Source: Solirubrobacter phytolaccae (GTDB taxonomy: Bacteria > Actinomycetota > Thermoleophilia > Solirubrobacterales > Solirubrobacteraceae). Taken from it: DNA of 64,000 bases. The stretch's first letter is position 1. Each line of letters begins with the position of its first letter. Positions 1 to 7,238 of this stretch are shown here, piece after piece. The translations under genes were made by a program, and so were the position numbers. The stretch lies in NCBI RefSeq assembly GCF_027587195.1, contig NZ_JAPDDP010000014.1:1-64000 (forward strand), given 5' to 3'. Below the pieces are notes generated by a model. The model made no database searches and had not been told where the DNA came from. It saw nothing but the letters and a program-made list of their open reading frames with translations.

Positions 1-2
1 CG

Positions 3-1403
3 GCCGCGCACGCCGCGCACGCCGGGCCGGTCGCGCACGCCGCGCACGCCGAGCGCGTCTCACCGCGGCGCCACGTGCTCATCGTGGGCGCGGGCCAGGC
101 GGGCGTCGCGACCGCGGAGTCGATCCTCGCGCACGGCGACGCGCAGATCACGATCGCGAGCGACGAGCGCGGCATGCCCTACGACCGGGTCGGGCTCAGC
201 GACCACCTCGCCGGGCACCGGGCCGCGACCGACCTCGACCTACACCCCAAGCGCTGGTACCGCGAGCAGGGGATCGCGCTGGTCGGCGCGGTCGTCGACG
301 TCGACACGACCTTGCGCGTCGCCACGCTCGCGGACGGCACCAAGCTGGCATACGACGCGCTCGTGTTCGCGACCGGCTCACGCGCGCTCCTGCCGCCGAT
401 CGAGGGCATCGAGCTCGCGACGCCGTTCCGCTCGCGCCACGACGTGCGCACGATCCGCGGACGCGCGAACAAAGCGCGGCGCGCGGTCGTGATCGGCGGC
501 GGGCTGCTCGGCCTGGAGGCGGCGCGGGCGATCGCCAACCGCGGGATCGCGGTCACGGTCGTCCACCTCGCCGACCGCCTGATGGAGCGCCAGCTCGACG
601 CCACCGCGGGCCGGATGCTCGAGCGCGCGCTGCGCGGCCAGGGCATCGACGTGCTGTGCTCGACCTCGACGACGCGCGTGTTCGACGGTGGCGTGGAGCT
701 CGCCGACGGCACGACCGTCGAGGCGCAGCTCGTGATCGTCGCGGCCGGCGTCGTGCCCGAGATCCTGCTCGCCGACCGGATCGGCCTGGAGACCGAGCGC
801 GGCGTGCTGGTGGACGACTCGATGCGCACGAGCGTGCCGGGCGTCTGGGCGGTCGGCGAGTGCGCCGAGCACCGCGGCGTCACCGTCGGGCTCGTCGCGC
901 CCGCGCTCGCCATGGCGCGGGCTGCCGGCGCCGACATCGCCGGCCGGCCGTCGTCCTACGTGCCCGCGCCACTCTCCACCAAGCTCAAGGTCGCGGGCAT
1001 CGACCTGTTCTGCTCGGGCGAGCTGGAGGGCGACGACGAGGTCGTCGCGCTCGACACCCGCGCGGGCCACTACCGGCGCGAGGTCTACCGCGGCGAGCAG
1101 CTCGTGGGCGAGATCGTGCTCGGCGACCCGCCCGCGGTCGACGGCGCGCCCGTCGACCCGATCGTCTGCGCGTGCCATCGCGTCACGCGCTCGGAGATCC
1201 AGGCCGGCCGCCCCGGGCTCGCCGGCACCGGGTGCGGCAGCTGCGCCGACGAGGTGCGCTCAATCCGCGACGAGGCGGCCCAGGTCGGGTTCCAGGCCGT
1301 GCAGCTCGAACGCCCGGAACCGATTGAAGTGATCATGCGTGGGCCCGTGGAAGTCCGCGGAGCCCGTGGTGATCAGCCCCAGCTCCCGCGCGAGCGCGTG
1401 TAG
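3..1403 (+). CDS. NAD(P)/FAD-dependent oxidoreductase with BFD-like [2Fe-2S] segment; 5' end possibly outside window
   Basis: Cytosolic flavoprotein resembling the N-terminal part of NirB-type nitrite reductases, expected to pass electrons from NAD(P)H via FAD to an Fe-S cluster. Seen: FAD motif LIVGAGQAG directly after a GTG at 75, a second dinucleotide motif VIGGGLLGLEAARA, the FAD-closing motif VWAVGE near residue 257, and four cysteines (CACH, CGSC) about 365-390 residues in, as in BFD-like ferredoxins. No sirohaem domain follows, so the electron acceptor is unknown. The frame is open from GTG 75 back to the window edge through an Ala/His-rich stretch, so the gene may start earlier and carry another domain; GTG 75 is the fallback start. 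The last 48 codons overlap the convergent PHP gene and look like a non-conserved tail. Confidence 0.78.
   Translation, partial: AAHAAHAGPVAHAAHAERVSPRRHVLIVGAGQAGVATAESILAHGDAQITIASDERGMPYDRVGLSDHLAGHRAATDLDLHPKRWYREQGIALVGAVVDVDTTLRVATLADGTKLAYDALVFATGSRALLPPIEGIELATPFRSRHDVRTIRGRANKARRAVVIGGGLLGLEAARAIANRGIAVTVVHLADRLMERQLDATAGRMLERALRGQGIDVLCSTSTTRVFDGGVELADGTTVEAQLVIVAAGVVPEILLADRIGLETERGVLVDDSMRTSVPGVWAVGECAEHRGVTVGLVAPALAMARAAGADIAGRPSSYVPAPLSTKLKVAGIDLFCSGELEGDDEVVALDTRAGHYRREVYRGEQLVGEIVLGDPPAVDGAPVDPIVCACHRVTRSEIQAGRPGLAGTGCGSCADEVRSIRDEAAQVGFQAVQLERPEPIEVIMRGPVEVRGARGDQPQLPRERV
4..50. repeat. Short GC-rich repeats encoding Ala-His runs
   Basis: The 9-base unit CCGCGCACG occurs as a tandem pair at about 4-21. 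A closely related pair follows at about 31-49. In the frame of the flavoprotein it reads as AAHAAHA-like sequence. It may be a flexible His-rich linker to an upstream domain outside the window, or plain low-complexity DNA upstream of GTG 75. Confidence 0.5.
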
Positions 1404-2090
1404 CTGCCGGGTCTGCGCCTCGTCGTGGGTGATGTAGAAGGCCTCGACGCCGTCGAGGCCGTAGCCCGCGAACTCGCGCAGGGCGGCCTCGGCCTCCTCG
1501 ACGTCCCAGTACGGGTGCGCCCACACGGCGAGCCCGCCGGCGGCGTGGATGACCTCGATCGCCTGCTGCACGGTCGGGCGTGAGCGGCCGACGTACGTGT
1601 CCGTGCCCGGCACCAGATAGCGCGCGAAGACCTCGTTCTTGGACAGGTTCAGGTCGTTGTCCTCGAGCAACGCGGCGGCGAGGTGGGGGCGGCCGGGCGA
1701 CTCGTGCTCGAGCCGCTCGGGGTCGATCGTGAACCCGAGCGCGCGCAGCTTGTCCGCCATCGCGAGGATGCGGCGGATGCGGTCCTGGCGGAAGTCGGCA
1801 AGCGTGGCGAGCAGCTCCGGGTCCGTGTGGTCGATCCCGTAGCCGAGGATGTGCAGGTCCTCGTGGGTGCCGTGGACCGACGAGAGCTCGACCGCCGGGA
1901 CGAGCCGCATGTCACCCGCGGCTGACAGTGCTTCTTCGACTCCGTCGACCGTGTCGTGGTCGGTGAGGGCGAACAGCGCCACGCCCGCCGCCCGGGCGCG
2001 TTTCACCACTTCTGAGGGGGATAGCGTGCCGTCTGAATGCGTCGAATGCGACTGCAGGTCGAAGGTCGGCCGGGGTTCGGTATCAGGCAT
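1260..2090 (-). CDS. PHP-domain metal-dependent phosphoesterase
   Basis: Predicted metal-dependent phosphoesterase of the PHP superfamily (TrpH/YciV type), acting on nucleotide or nucleic-acid phosphate esters; the substrate is not readable from sequence. Seen: the opening metal motif HSTHSDGT at residues about 15-22, TDHDT near 43, an HP motif (WAHPYWD) near 192 and the closing SADFHG near 245, so the His/Asp metal ligands look complete. Length, 276 aa, is normal for a stand-alone PHP protein. It converges on the flavoprotein gene and overlaps its 3' end by 144 bases. The divergent neighbour begins about 50 bases away, so the two may share an intergenic promoter region. Confidence 0.85.
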   Translation of the reverse strand: MPDTEPRPTFDLQSHSTHSDGTLSPSEVVKRARAAGVALFALTDHDTVDGVEEALSAAGDMRLVPAVELSSVHGTHEDLHILGYGIDHTDPELLATLADFRQDRIRRILAMADKLRALGFTIDPERLEHESPGRPHLAAALLEDNDLNLSKNEVFARYLVPGTDTYVGRSRPTVQQAIEVIHAAGGLAVWAHPYWDVEEAEAALREFAGYGLDGVEAFYITHDEAQTRQLHALARELGLITTGSADFHGPTHDHFNRFRAFELHGLEPDLGRLVAD

Positions 2091-2140
2091 CGGGGGAAGC
2101 CTTGCATCAACCCCATGCCCAGGAAGGGAGGCAACCCCAG

Positions 2141-2716
2141 ATGACCACGACCGCGATCATCGCGATTGTCATCGCCGCCTTGCTCATCATCGCCGTAGTG
2201 GCGTTCGCACTGCCCCGGATGCGTCGCCGCGCGCAGGTCGAAAAGCGCGAGCGCGAGCTGCAGAGCCGGCGTGACCGCGTCGCCGGCGAGCATCGAGCCG
2301 AAGCTGAACAGCGCGAACGACACGCCAGCGAGGCCGAGCAGCGAGCCCGGATCGCCCAGCGCGAGGCCGAGGCGGAGCGCGCTCAGGCCCAGCTCCACGA
2401 GGAGCGCGCCGGCCTGCACGAGCAGGGCATGGCCGACCACGAGCTCATCGACGAGAGCGAGCGCGAGAAGTTCGCCGGCACGTCCGCGGTGTCCGATCGG
2501 CACGACCGTGACGGTGACGGCGTCGACGACCGCGAAGAGGCCACGGCCGACAGCCACCGGAGCACCGACGGCGTGCTCGACAACGACTACCAGCGCGGGC
2601 GCAGCGACCAGGCGCTCGAGGACGAGCACAACCGCCCGGCGCGCTTCAACCGCGAAGGCGACGACGTCGCCGCCGAGAGCGCCTCGACCCGCGAGCGCTC
2701 CGAGCAGCGCTTCTAA
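2141..2716 (+). CDS. Membrane-anchored coiled-coil protein with a calcium-loop-like motif
   Basis: Unrecognised protein of 191 aa. The start at ATG 2141 is chosen because AGGAAGGGAGG lies just upstream; an earlier in-frame ATG at 2102 has no such site. Residues 4-25 form one hydrophobic helix followed by RMRRR, giving an N-terminal anchor with the rest in the cytoplasm. Residues about 30-105 are a highly charged Glu/Arg/Ala/Gln coiled coil. Near residue 120 is DRDGDGVDD, which matches the DxDxDG calcium-binding loop pattern. The C-terminus is acidic and probably disordered. Function is unknown; a scaffold or stress-related envelope protein would fit. It is convergent with the GGDEF/EAL gene, with no spacing between stops. 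Confidence 0.7.
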   Translation: MTTTAIIAIVIAALLIIAVVAFALPRMRRRAQVEKRERELQSRRDRVAGEHRAEAEQRERHASEAEQRARIAQREAEAERAQAQLHEERAGLHEQGMADHELIDESEREKFAGTSAVSDRHDRDGDGVDDREEATADSHRSTDGVLDNDYQRGRSDQALEDEHNRPARFNREGDDVAAESASTRERSEQRF

Positions 2717-4804
2717 CTAGGCCAGCACGCCACTCTCCAGCATCGCTCGCGCCTCCTCGGCGCTGAGCGGTGCGGAGATGTGGAAGCCCTGGGCGAACTC
2801 GCAGCCCAGCACCTTCAGGTAGTCGAGCTGCTCGCGCTTCTCGACGCCGTCCGCGATCACCTCGAGCCCGAGGTTGTGCGCGAGGCCCACGACGGCCCGC
2901 ACGATCTCGAACGCGCCCGCGTCCAACCCGATGCCGGCGACGAGCGCCCGTGAGACCTTGATCGCGTCGCCCGGGAAGCGGTGCAGGAGCCGCAGCGGGC
3001 TCGCGCCCGTCCCGAAGTCGTCGATGTGGGTGCGGACGCAGAGCTGCTCGTAGGCCTGATCCAGGACGCGGCGGGTCGCGTCGTCGGCGCGGCCGCGGCT
3101 GAGGTCGTGCTCGGAGACCTCCAGGCGCAGCGCGCGCGGGTCCAGCCCGGTGGCGCTCAGGATCTCGTCGAGCATCGCGACGAAGCCCGGTTCGCCGAGC
3201 TGGCGGGCGGACACGTTGACGCCGATCGTCAGGCCCGCGCCCTTCGGCAGCGAGCGCCACTCGGCCAGCTGCGCGGTCGCGGTCTCCAGCACCTGCCGGC
3301 CGAGCGGGATCGAGAGCCCGGTCTCGTCGGCCATCGCGAGCACTTCCGCGGGCTCGCCCGACGGCCAGCGGCAGGACGCCTCGAAGCCGACGATCCGCCC
3401 GGTCGCGGCCTGCGTGATCGGCTGGTAGACGACCTCGAGCGCGCGTTCCTCGATCGCGCGGCGCAGGTCTCCCTCCAGGTCCAGCCGGCGCATGACCTGC
3501 TTGTGCATGGCGGCGTCGAACACGGCGTGGCGGCCCTTGCCGTCGGCCTTGGCGCGGTACATGGCGACGTCGGCGTCGCGCATGACCTCCTCCGGCGCGG
3601 ACTTCGCGGTGGCGAGCGCGATCCCGATCGAGGAGTCGATGAACAGCTCGCGCCCACCGATCACGAACGGCAGCTTGAGCGACTGCAGGACGCGCTCGGC
3701 GATCACCGTCGCCTCGCGCGGGTCGGACACATCGTCGAGCAGGAGCGTGAACTCGTCGCCGCTCAGGCGGGCCACCGTGTCGTTCGGCCGCAGCGCCGCT
3801 TCCAGCCGGCGCGCGACCTTCTGCAGCAGCTCGTCGCCGCACGCGTGGCCGAGGCTGTCGTTGATGACCTTGAAACGGTCCAGGTCCAGGAACAGCACGG
3901 CCGCGCAGGTCGCGGGGTGGCGGCGCTGCGCGCGGCGGATCGACTGGTCCAGGCGGTCCAGGAACAGCACGCGGTTCGGCAGGCCCGTGAGGTTGTCGTG
4001 GAGCGCGTCGTGCTGGAGCCGGCGCTCGGACTCCCGGCGGTCGGTCGTGTCCGTGGTGGAGCCGACGACGCGCGTCGCCCGGTTGCGCTCGTCGCGGACC
4101 GCGGTGCCGCGGGCGAGCAGCCAGCGGTAGTCGCCGTCGCGGTGCTGGACGCGGTGCTCGAAGTCGAACTGGTCCTGCTTGGCGTTGCCGCCCGCGAACG
4201 CGTCCAGCGCCTGCGTGAGCGGCGCGCGGTCGTCGGGATGCACGCGGCCGAGCCACTCTCCGCGCGTCTCGCCGATCTCACACTCGCGGTACCCGAGCAT
4301 CGTCTTCCAGCGCGCGGAGTAGTGCACGCGGTCGGTCTTCAGGTCCCAGTCCCAGACGCCGTCGCCCGCGCCGCGCAGGGCCAGCGCGTGGCGCTCCTCG
4401 GAGGCCTTCAGGCGCTGCAGCGTGCGCTGGTGCATGATCGCGTAGCGGATCGCGTGCTCGAGCCGGTCGGTGCTCAGCCCGGGGACCAGCAGGAAGTCGG
4501 CGAGCCCGGCGGCCGCGGCCTGCTCGTCCGCCTCGCGGTCGGCCTCGTGCGCGAGCACGATCACGGGCGTCGTGTCGTTGACGAGCTCCATCGCCAGGTG
4601 CAGCCCGTCCGAGTTCGGCGGCGCGATGTCCCGGTCCACCAGGATCACGTCATAGCCGTGCGCGGCCACCGCGTGCTGCGCTTCGTCCCCGGTCATCACG
4701 TGGTCGATCTGCGCGTGCTTGAGCAGCGCGCGGACCGGCGCGTGGCACGCGTCATCGGTGGCGACGGCCAGGACGCGCAGCGGATCGGGGAGCGGGGCGG
4801 CCAT
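2717..4804 (-). CDS. REC-like/PAS/GGDEF/EAL c-di-GMP signalling protein with altered EAL motif
   Basis: Cytoplasmic c-di-GMP protein. Domains in order: receiver-like fold (about 8-125), PAS (135-255), GGDEF (262-425), EAL (437-690). The cyclase signature is SGDEF (348-352), a variant found in active cyclases. The EAL half is altered: EAS at 475-477 instead of EAL, and D652 where the first Glu of the EGVE motif is expected. The Asn, DD and Lys motifs (NVSARQL, DDFGTG, IKVSR) remain. Phosphodiesterase activity may be weak or lost, leaving c-di-GMP binding. The receiver lacks the usual KP lysine. It follows the response regulator by 9 bases, so the two are probably one operon and the stand-alone receiver may control it. 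Confidence 0.88.
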   Translation of the reverse strand: MAAPLPDPLRVLAVATDDACHAPVRALLKHAQIDHVMTGDEAQHAVAAHGYDVILVDRDIAPPNSDGLHLAMELVNDTTPVIVLAHEADREADEQAAAAGLADFLLVPGLSTDRLEHAIRYAIMHQRTLQRLKASEERHALALRGAGDGVWDWDLKTDRVHYSARWKTMLGYRECEIGETRGEWLGRVHPDDRAPLTQALDAFAGGNAKQDQFDFEHRVQHRDGDYRWLLARGTAVRDERNRATRVVGSTTDTTDRRESERRLQHDALHDNLTGLPNRVLFLDRLDQSIRRAQRRHPATCAAVLFLDLDRFKVINDSLGHACGDELLQKVARRLEAALRPNDTVARLSGDEFTLLLDDVSDPREATVIAERVLQSLKLPFVIGGRELFIDSSIGIALATAKSAPEEVMRDADVAMYRAKADGKGRHAVFDAAMHKQVMRRLDLEGDLRRAIEERALEVVYQPITQAATGRIVGFEASCRWPSGEPAEVLAMADETGLSIPLGRQVLETATAQLAEWRSLPKGAGLTIGVNVSARQLGEPGFVAMLDEILSATGLDPRALRLEVSEHDLSRGRADDATRRVLDQAYEQLCVRTHIDDFGTGASPLRLLHRFPGDAIKVSRALVAGIGLDAGAFEIVRAVVGLAHNLGLEVIADGVEKREQLDYLKVLGCEFAQGFHISAPLSAEEARAMLESGVLA

Positions 4805-4813
4805 GGTCGTGAG

Positions 4814-5347
4814 TTATGCCGCCTGGCCCGGCGGAAGCTCCGCCGTCTCGAGCCAGTACGCGGTGAACACCTTCATCAGGCGCACGAGCGCGAGGAACGT
4901 GACCGGCTTGACGATGTACGTGTTCGCGCCGACGTCGTACCAGGAGGCGATCTTCGCGGGGTCCTCCTCCGCGCCGAGCACCACCACCGGGATCCGCTTG
5001 GTCTTGGGGTCGTTCTTGAGCGCGGCGACCGCTTCCTTGCCGGGCGGCGTGCCCGGCAGGTCCGCGTCGACGACGATCAGGCTCGGCAGCGGCGTCACCG
5101 CACCCTCGGTCGCACCCGCCCGCTGAAGGTACGCGAGCAGCGCGTTGCCGTCGCCGACCGTGCGCATGTCCGTGACGTTGCGACCCTCGAGCAGCGCGTC
5201 CCGCGCCATCGAGCGGTAGTCCTCGGAGGCGTCGGCGAACAGCACCGTCGGGAGCGCCAGGATGCGCGAGCGCTGAAAGCGGTCGCTCAACCGCGCCCCC
5301 TGGTCGTCCCGGGGCGGAGGACCATCCGTGGCCACCGCATACGTCAC
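4814..5347 (-). CDS. Single-domain response regulator
   Basis: Stand-alone receiver protein, 177 aa, with no output domain. Seen: acidic pocket in VLFADASED, phospho-acceptor Asp in VVDADLPG, and the conserved lysine in IVKPV. It has an N-terminal extension of about 33 residues before the receiver fold. The GTG start at 5347 is supported by an AAGGAG site about 6 bases upstream; the next in-frame start has none. The downstream gene in the same direction is the PAS/GGDEF/EAL protein, so it likely relays a kinase signal to c-di-GMP metabolism. No histidine kinase gene is in the window. The 147-base gap upstream holds a CCGGGC/GCCCGG hairpin (5370-5391) in its likely 5' leader. Confidence 0.85.
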   Translation of the reverse strand: MTYAVATDGPPPRDDQGARLSDRFQRSRILALPTVLFADASEDYRSMARDALLEGRNVTDMRTVGDGNALLAYLQRAGATEGAVTPLPSLIVVDADLPGTPPGKEAVAALKNDPKTKRIPVVVLGAEEDPAKIASWYDVGANTYIVKPVTFLALVRLMKVFTAYWLETAELPPGQAA

Positions 5348-5494
5348 TTCACTCCTTCAGTCACTGGTCCCGGGCACATCCGATCGCCCGGCAAAACGCT
5401 TGTCGTGGCTCGACCTTAGGCCCCACCGGTTGCGGCGACAACGGGGGAAACCGAAGTTCGGCGTATGTACGAGATTGCCGCCCTGGACTATGGG

Positions 5495-6313
5495 TCAGGG
5501 CGCCGGCACGCCGGTTGGCGCCTTTGGACAACTCGGGTGAGCCGCATACGCCGGCGCGCACGACGTCCTGGCGCGCCATTTCTCGGTGAATTGAGCGAGG
5601 AAGACTTCGAGTGCGCGAGCCTGCGCTTCGGTGGAAAGCCGCTCCCAGGCCTGCGCCTCCTGTTGCGCCCGCGGCAGCGGCTTCCCGGGCGTCTCCTTGA
5701 TCACCTTGAAGACGTACGTGCCGTAGCGGATCGTCCGGTTCAGGGGTGCGCGGAAGATCGCTTTGAAGACCCGGTCCTCGGACGTGTTCGTGACCTCGCC
5801 GGTCTCCGCGCCGAGCGCTTTGAGCGTGGTTCCCGCGCGTACGCGGGCGAGGACCCGCTTGGCCTCGGCCCGGCTCCTGGCCCTGACGATCCGCACCGTG
5901 CGCGTCGGCTCGGTCGTGAGCGGGTTGGCGTCGACGTACGCCTTCACCTGGTCCGGCGTGACCGACTTCGCGGCCGGCTCGGTGATCTGGTTGCGGATCT
6001 CGATCAGCTCGATCGACGCGCGGGCGCGCCGGCGGAGCAGGTTCAGCGTCAGCCCGTTGCGCCTCAGGTAGCTGCTGAGCTGCTTCTTCGTGCGGCCCTC
6101 GTTGATGGACTCGTTCACGTCGGCGTCCGTGACGACGATCCCGCGCTCCCTGGCCTCGCCGCCGACCCACGTCTCTTCGACGAGCGTCTGGAACACGAGC
6201 GCCCGCTCGTTCCCGGCCTTCGTGAGCCGATCCACGTCGGCGTCCTGCACGCTGGCGCTGTATCCGGGCGCCGCCACCGTCGCGGCTACCGCGAGGACCG
6301 CGAACTTGATCAC
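5495..6313 (-). CDS. SurA/PrsA-like secreted peptidyl-prolyl isomerase (foldase)
   Basis: Predicted exported chaperone or parvulin-type foldase helping proteins fold outside the membrane. The GTG at 6313 is preferred over 6349: GGAG lies just upstream and the product then begins with a typical signal peptide (IKFAVLAVAATVAAPGYSA). The N-terminal half, with DADVDRLTKAGNERALVFQTLVEE and charged helices, resembles a SurA N domain. About residues 150-225 carry a degenerate parvulin region ending in RYGTYVFKVIKETPGKPLP. The C-terminal tail has Cys pairs (SCAPAYAAHPSC) that could form a disulfide. The isomerase active site is not clearly complete, so chaperone-only function is possible. It starts 42 bases from the divergent tRNA gene. 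Confidence 0.72.
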   Translation of the reverse strand: MIKFAVLAVAATVAAPGYSASVQDADVDRLTKAGNERALVFQTLVEETWVGGEARERGIVVTDADVNESINEGRTKKQLSSYLRRNGLTLNLLRRRARASIELIEIRNQITEPAAKSVTPDQVKAYVDANPLTTEPTRTVRIVRARSRAEAKRVLARVRAGTTLKALGAETGEVTNTSEDRVFKAIFRAPLNRTIRYGTYVFKVIKETPGKPLPRAQQEAQAWERLSTEAQARALEVFLAQFTEKWRARTSCAPAYAAHPSCPKAPTGVPAP

Positions 6314-6354
6314 GATCTCCAACGTACCCGCGGCTTCGCTACCCTGCACCTCGC

Positions 6355-6427
6355 GCCGACATAGCTCAGCTGGTAGAGCACTTCACTCGTAATGAAGGGG
6401 TCCCCGGTTCGAATCCGGGTGTCGGCT
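6355..6427 (+). tRNA. tRNA-Thr (anticodon CGT)
   Basis: Full cloverleaf by eye. The acceptor strand GCCGACA pairs with TGTCGGC, and the D stem is GCTC/GAGC. The anticodon stem CTTCA/TGAAG encloses loop CTCGTAA (anticodon CGT, reads ACG). The T stem CCCGG/CCGGG encloses TTCGAAT. The discriminator is T and no CCA is encoded. A strong terminator follows 8 bases later. Confidence 0.97.
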
Positions 6428-6435
6428 CTCTTCCC

Positions 6436-6459
6436 AAAGCCTCGCGTTTGCGAGGCTTT
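6436..6459 (+). terminator. Intrinsic terminator of tRNA-Thr
   Basis: AAAGCCTCGC and GCGAGGCTTT form a perfect 10-bp stem around the 4-base loop GTTT, followed by TCGTCGTT. Placement straight after the tRNA supports rho-independent termination. Confidence 0.85.
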
Positions 6460-6484
6460 CGTCGTTCCTGGGTAGGACCCGAGC

Positions 6485-7216
6485 GTGCTCACCGCCGTGC
6501 TCTACGGGCTGGCCGCGTCCAGCGCCCTGGTCATCGGTTCGGTCATCGGCGCGCGCTGGTCCGCGCCCAAGCGCGTCACCGGCGTCCTGCTGGCGTTCGC
6601 CAGCGGCGCGCTGATCTCGGCGCTCGCGTTCGAGCTCTTCGAGGAGGCGTTCGAGCTCGGCGGCGCCGTCCGCTCGGGGATCGGGCTCCTGGCCGGGGCC
6701 GCCGCCTTCGTCGCCCTCGACACGTGGCTGGATCGCCGCGTCGCCGGGCACAGCGGCCCCGACGAGCGCGATGTCGCGGCGTCCGGCGCCCGCGGTGGGG
6801 TCGGCTTCGCGCTGCTCGCGGCGGTGACCCTCGACGGCGTGCCCGAGAACCTCGCACTCGGGGTCTCCCTCGTCGAGGGCGCCTCCCTCACGCTGCTCGT
6901 GGCGATCTTCGCCTCCAACCTTCCCGAGTCCCTCGTCGGCGCGCAGGCGATGCGTGAGCAGGGCACGCGTGCCCGGACCGTGGTCCTCACCTGGCTCGCG
7001 TGCGCGCTGCTGCTCATGGTCGCCGTGGTGTTCGGCCGCGGCGTCGGCGCCGGCTTCAGCGACGAGGTCCTCGCCATCGCGCTCGGGTTCGCCGGCGGAG
7101 CCGTCCTGGCCTCGCTCGCCGACACGCTGATGCCCGAGGCCTTCGAGCACGGCCGGCCCCTGAACGCCTTCGCCACCGCGGCGGGCTTCTTCCTCTCGTT
7201 CGTGCTTGCCGCCTGA
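6485..7216 (+). CDS. ZIP-family divalent metal transporter-like membrane protein
   Basis: Integral membrane protein, 243 aa, about eight hydrophobic helices. It resembles the ZIP (zinc/iron permease, GufA-like) family, which carries divalent metals into the cytoplasm. Seen: TLDGVPENLALG in mid-protein and SNLPESL about 30 residues later, matching the paired ZIP signatures in which a polar residue and PE sit in adjacent helices. The usual His of the first motif (HNxPEG) is replaced by Asp, so metal preference may differ. A His- and charge-rich loop (RRVAGHSGPDERD) lies before it, as usual for the ZIP variable loop. GTG start. It is convergent with the TetR-PP2C gene 22 bases downstream. Confidence 0.75.
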   Translation: MLTAVLYGLAASSALVIGSVIGARWSAPKRVTGVLLAFASGALISALAFELFEEAFELGGAVRSGIGLLAGAAAFVALDTWLDRRVAGHSGPDERDVAASGARGGVGFALLAAVTLDGVPENLALGVSLVEGASLTLLVAIFASNLPESLVGAQAMREQGTRARTVVLTWLACALLLMVAVVFGRGVGAGFSDEVLAIALGFAGGAVLASLADTLMPEAFEHGRPLNAFATAAGFFLSFVLAA

Positions 7217-7238
7217 CCGGACCGGAACGCTTTAGGCC

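Noticed and set aside
2981-5419. 812-codon plus-strand open frame
   Set aside because: Antisense to the GGDEF/EAL and response-regulator genes, which have clear motifs.
6355-6427. tRNA-Thr as an integration site
   Set aside because: No integrase nearby and no repeat of the tRNA 3' end was noticed; flanking genes look chromosomal.
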